Assembly: GCA_031431235.1 (NCBI GenBank)
Contig: JANPDA010000380.1
Span: 1-5,076, forward strand
Direction: 5' to 3'
DNA from: JANNSW01 sp031431235
GTDB lineage: Bacteria > Pseudomonadota > Alphaproteobacteria > Rhizobiales > Hyphomicrobiaceae
DNA: 5,076 bases
Shown: positions 4,888 through 5,076 of the stretch, in pieces
Position numbering within the stretch: the first letter of the stretch is position 1
Layout of the letters: each line of letters begins with the position of its first letter
The notes under the pieces: generated by a model
Seen by the model: the letters and a program-made list of their open reading frames with translations, nothing else
Told to the model about the DNA's origin: nothing
Database searches by the model: none
Translations under genes and position numbers: made by a program

Positions 4888-5076
4888 ACCTCGTGCTCGA
4901 CATCGCCCTGACCCATGTGACGTCGCGGGTCCGCCAGACACTCGTCGGCATCCTCGGTGTCGCCATGGGGGTCGGGTTCTCGATCATGATGGCGGCGCTG
5001 ATGGAAGGCTCGCAGCGGGATTTCGTCGAGAGCCTCGTCGACGCCCTGCCCCACATCACGGTCAGCGACGAGCGGC
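4884..5076 (+). CDS. N-terminal part of an ABC transporter permease, FtsX/LolC/MacB-like
   Basis: The first 64 residues of a permease that runs off the window end. A short amphipathic start with Leu-Asp-Ile-Ala-Leu-Thr-His and Arg-Gln-Thr-Leu leads into one hydrophobic segment at about 19-41 (Leu-Val-Gly-Ile-Leu-Gly-Val-Ala through Met-Met-Ala-Ala-Leu). Gly-Ser-Gln-Arg-Asp-Phe and Leu-Pro-His-Ile-Thr-Val-Ser-Asp-Glu follow. This is the usual opening of permeases in the LolC/E, FtsX and MacB group, in which the first helix is followed by a large periplasmic domain. The start overlaps the adaptor stop by four bases in an ATGA arrangement. Adaptor followed by permease resembles DevB-DevC or MacA-MacB type exporters. 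An ATPase gene, or a fused ATPase elsewhere, would be expected downstream. No N-terminal ATPase domain is present, so it is not a MacB-style fusion at this end. The substrate is not predictable. Confidence 0.82.
   Translation, partial: MNLVLDIALTHVTSRVRQTLVGILGVAMGVGFSIMMAALMEGSQRDFVESLVDALPHITVSDER

Overview
The window is GC-rich, densely coded chromosomal DNA. The protein types and the wording of their motifs suggest an alphaproteobacterium, possibly of the Hyphomicrobiales (Rhizobiales) or a relative. That placement is an inference from composition and family resemblance only. There are no RNA genes, insertion sequences, CRISPR arrays or phage genes. Six protein genes are supported, two of them cut by the window edges.

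Layout. Positions 1-162 (+) are the tail of a protein that resembles the C-terminus of Uma2 (DUF820) family proteins. It converges, with a 12-nt gap, on a minus-strand pair. That pair is a ureohydrolase of the agmatinase/arginase family (970-1965) followed by a stand-alone class I glutamine amidotransferase-like protein (175-912), with 57 nt between them. A 182-nt divergent control region (1966-2147) separates the pair from a plus-strand amidase-signature hydrolase of the NylA-like type (2148-3596). A 181-nt non-coding stretch (3597-3777) then carries a striking pair of overlapping inverted repeats and a second long inverted repeat. It leads into an export operon: a HlyD/MacA-type membrane fusion protein (3778-4887) overlapping by four bases an FtsX/LolC/MacB-like ABC permease (4884 to the window end). 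The ATPase expected for this exporter is not in view.

How the genes may work together. The ureohydrolase, the glutamine amidotransferase-like protein and the divergent amidase all act on C-N bonds of small nitrogen compounds. Their shared control region suggests a small catabolic module for a guanidino, amide or gamma-glutamyl compound. One testable reading is amide hydrolysis followed by release of urea, as in the known arginine to 4-guanidinobutyramide to 4-guanidinobutyrate to GABA route. The exporter is a separate unit, and its promoter region looks like the target of a local repressor.

In three genes the longest reading frame is probably not the real one. Ribosome binding sites point to starts at 912 (-) and 1965 (-), and the absence of support for an upstream extension points to 3778 (+). 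I see no clearly novel system. The best candidates for a second look are the nested dyad at 3682-3703, the leader inverted repeat at 3714-3754 and the divergent amidase/ureohydrolase arrangement.
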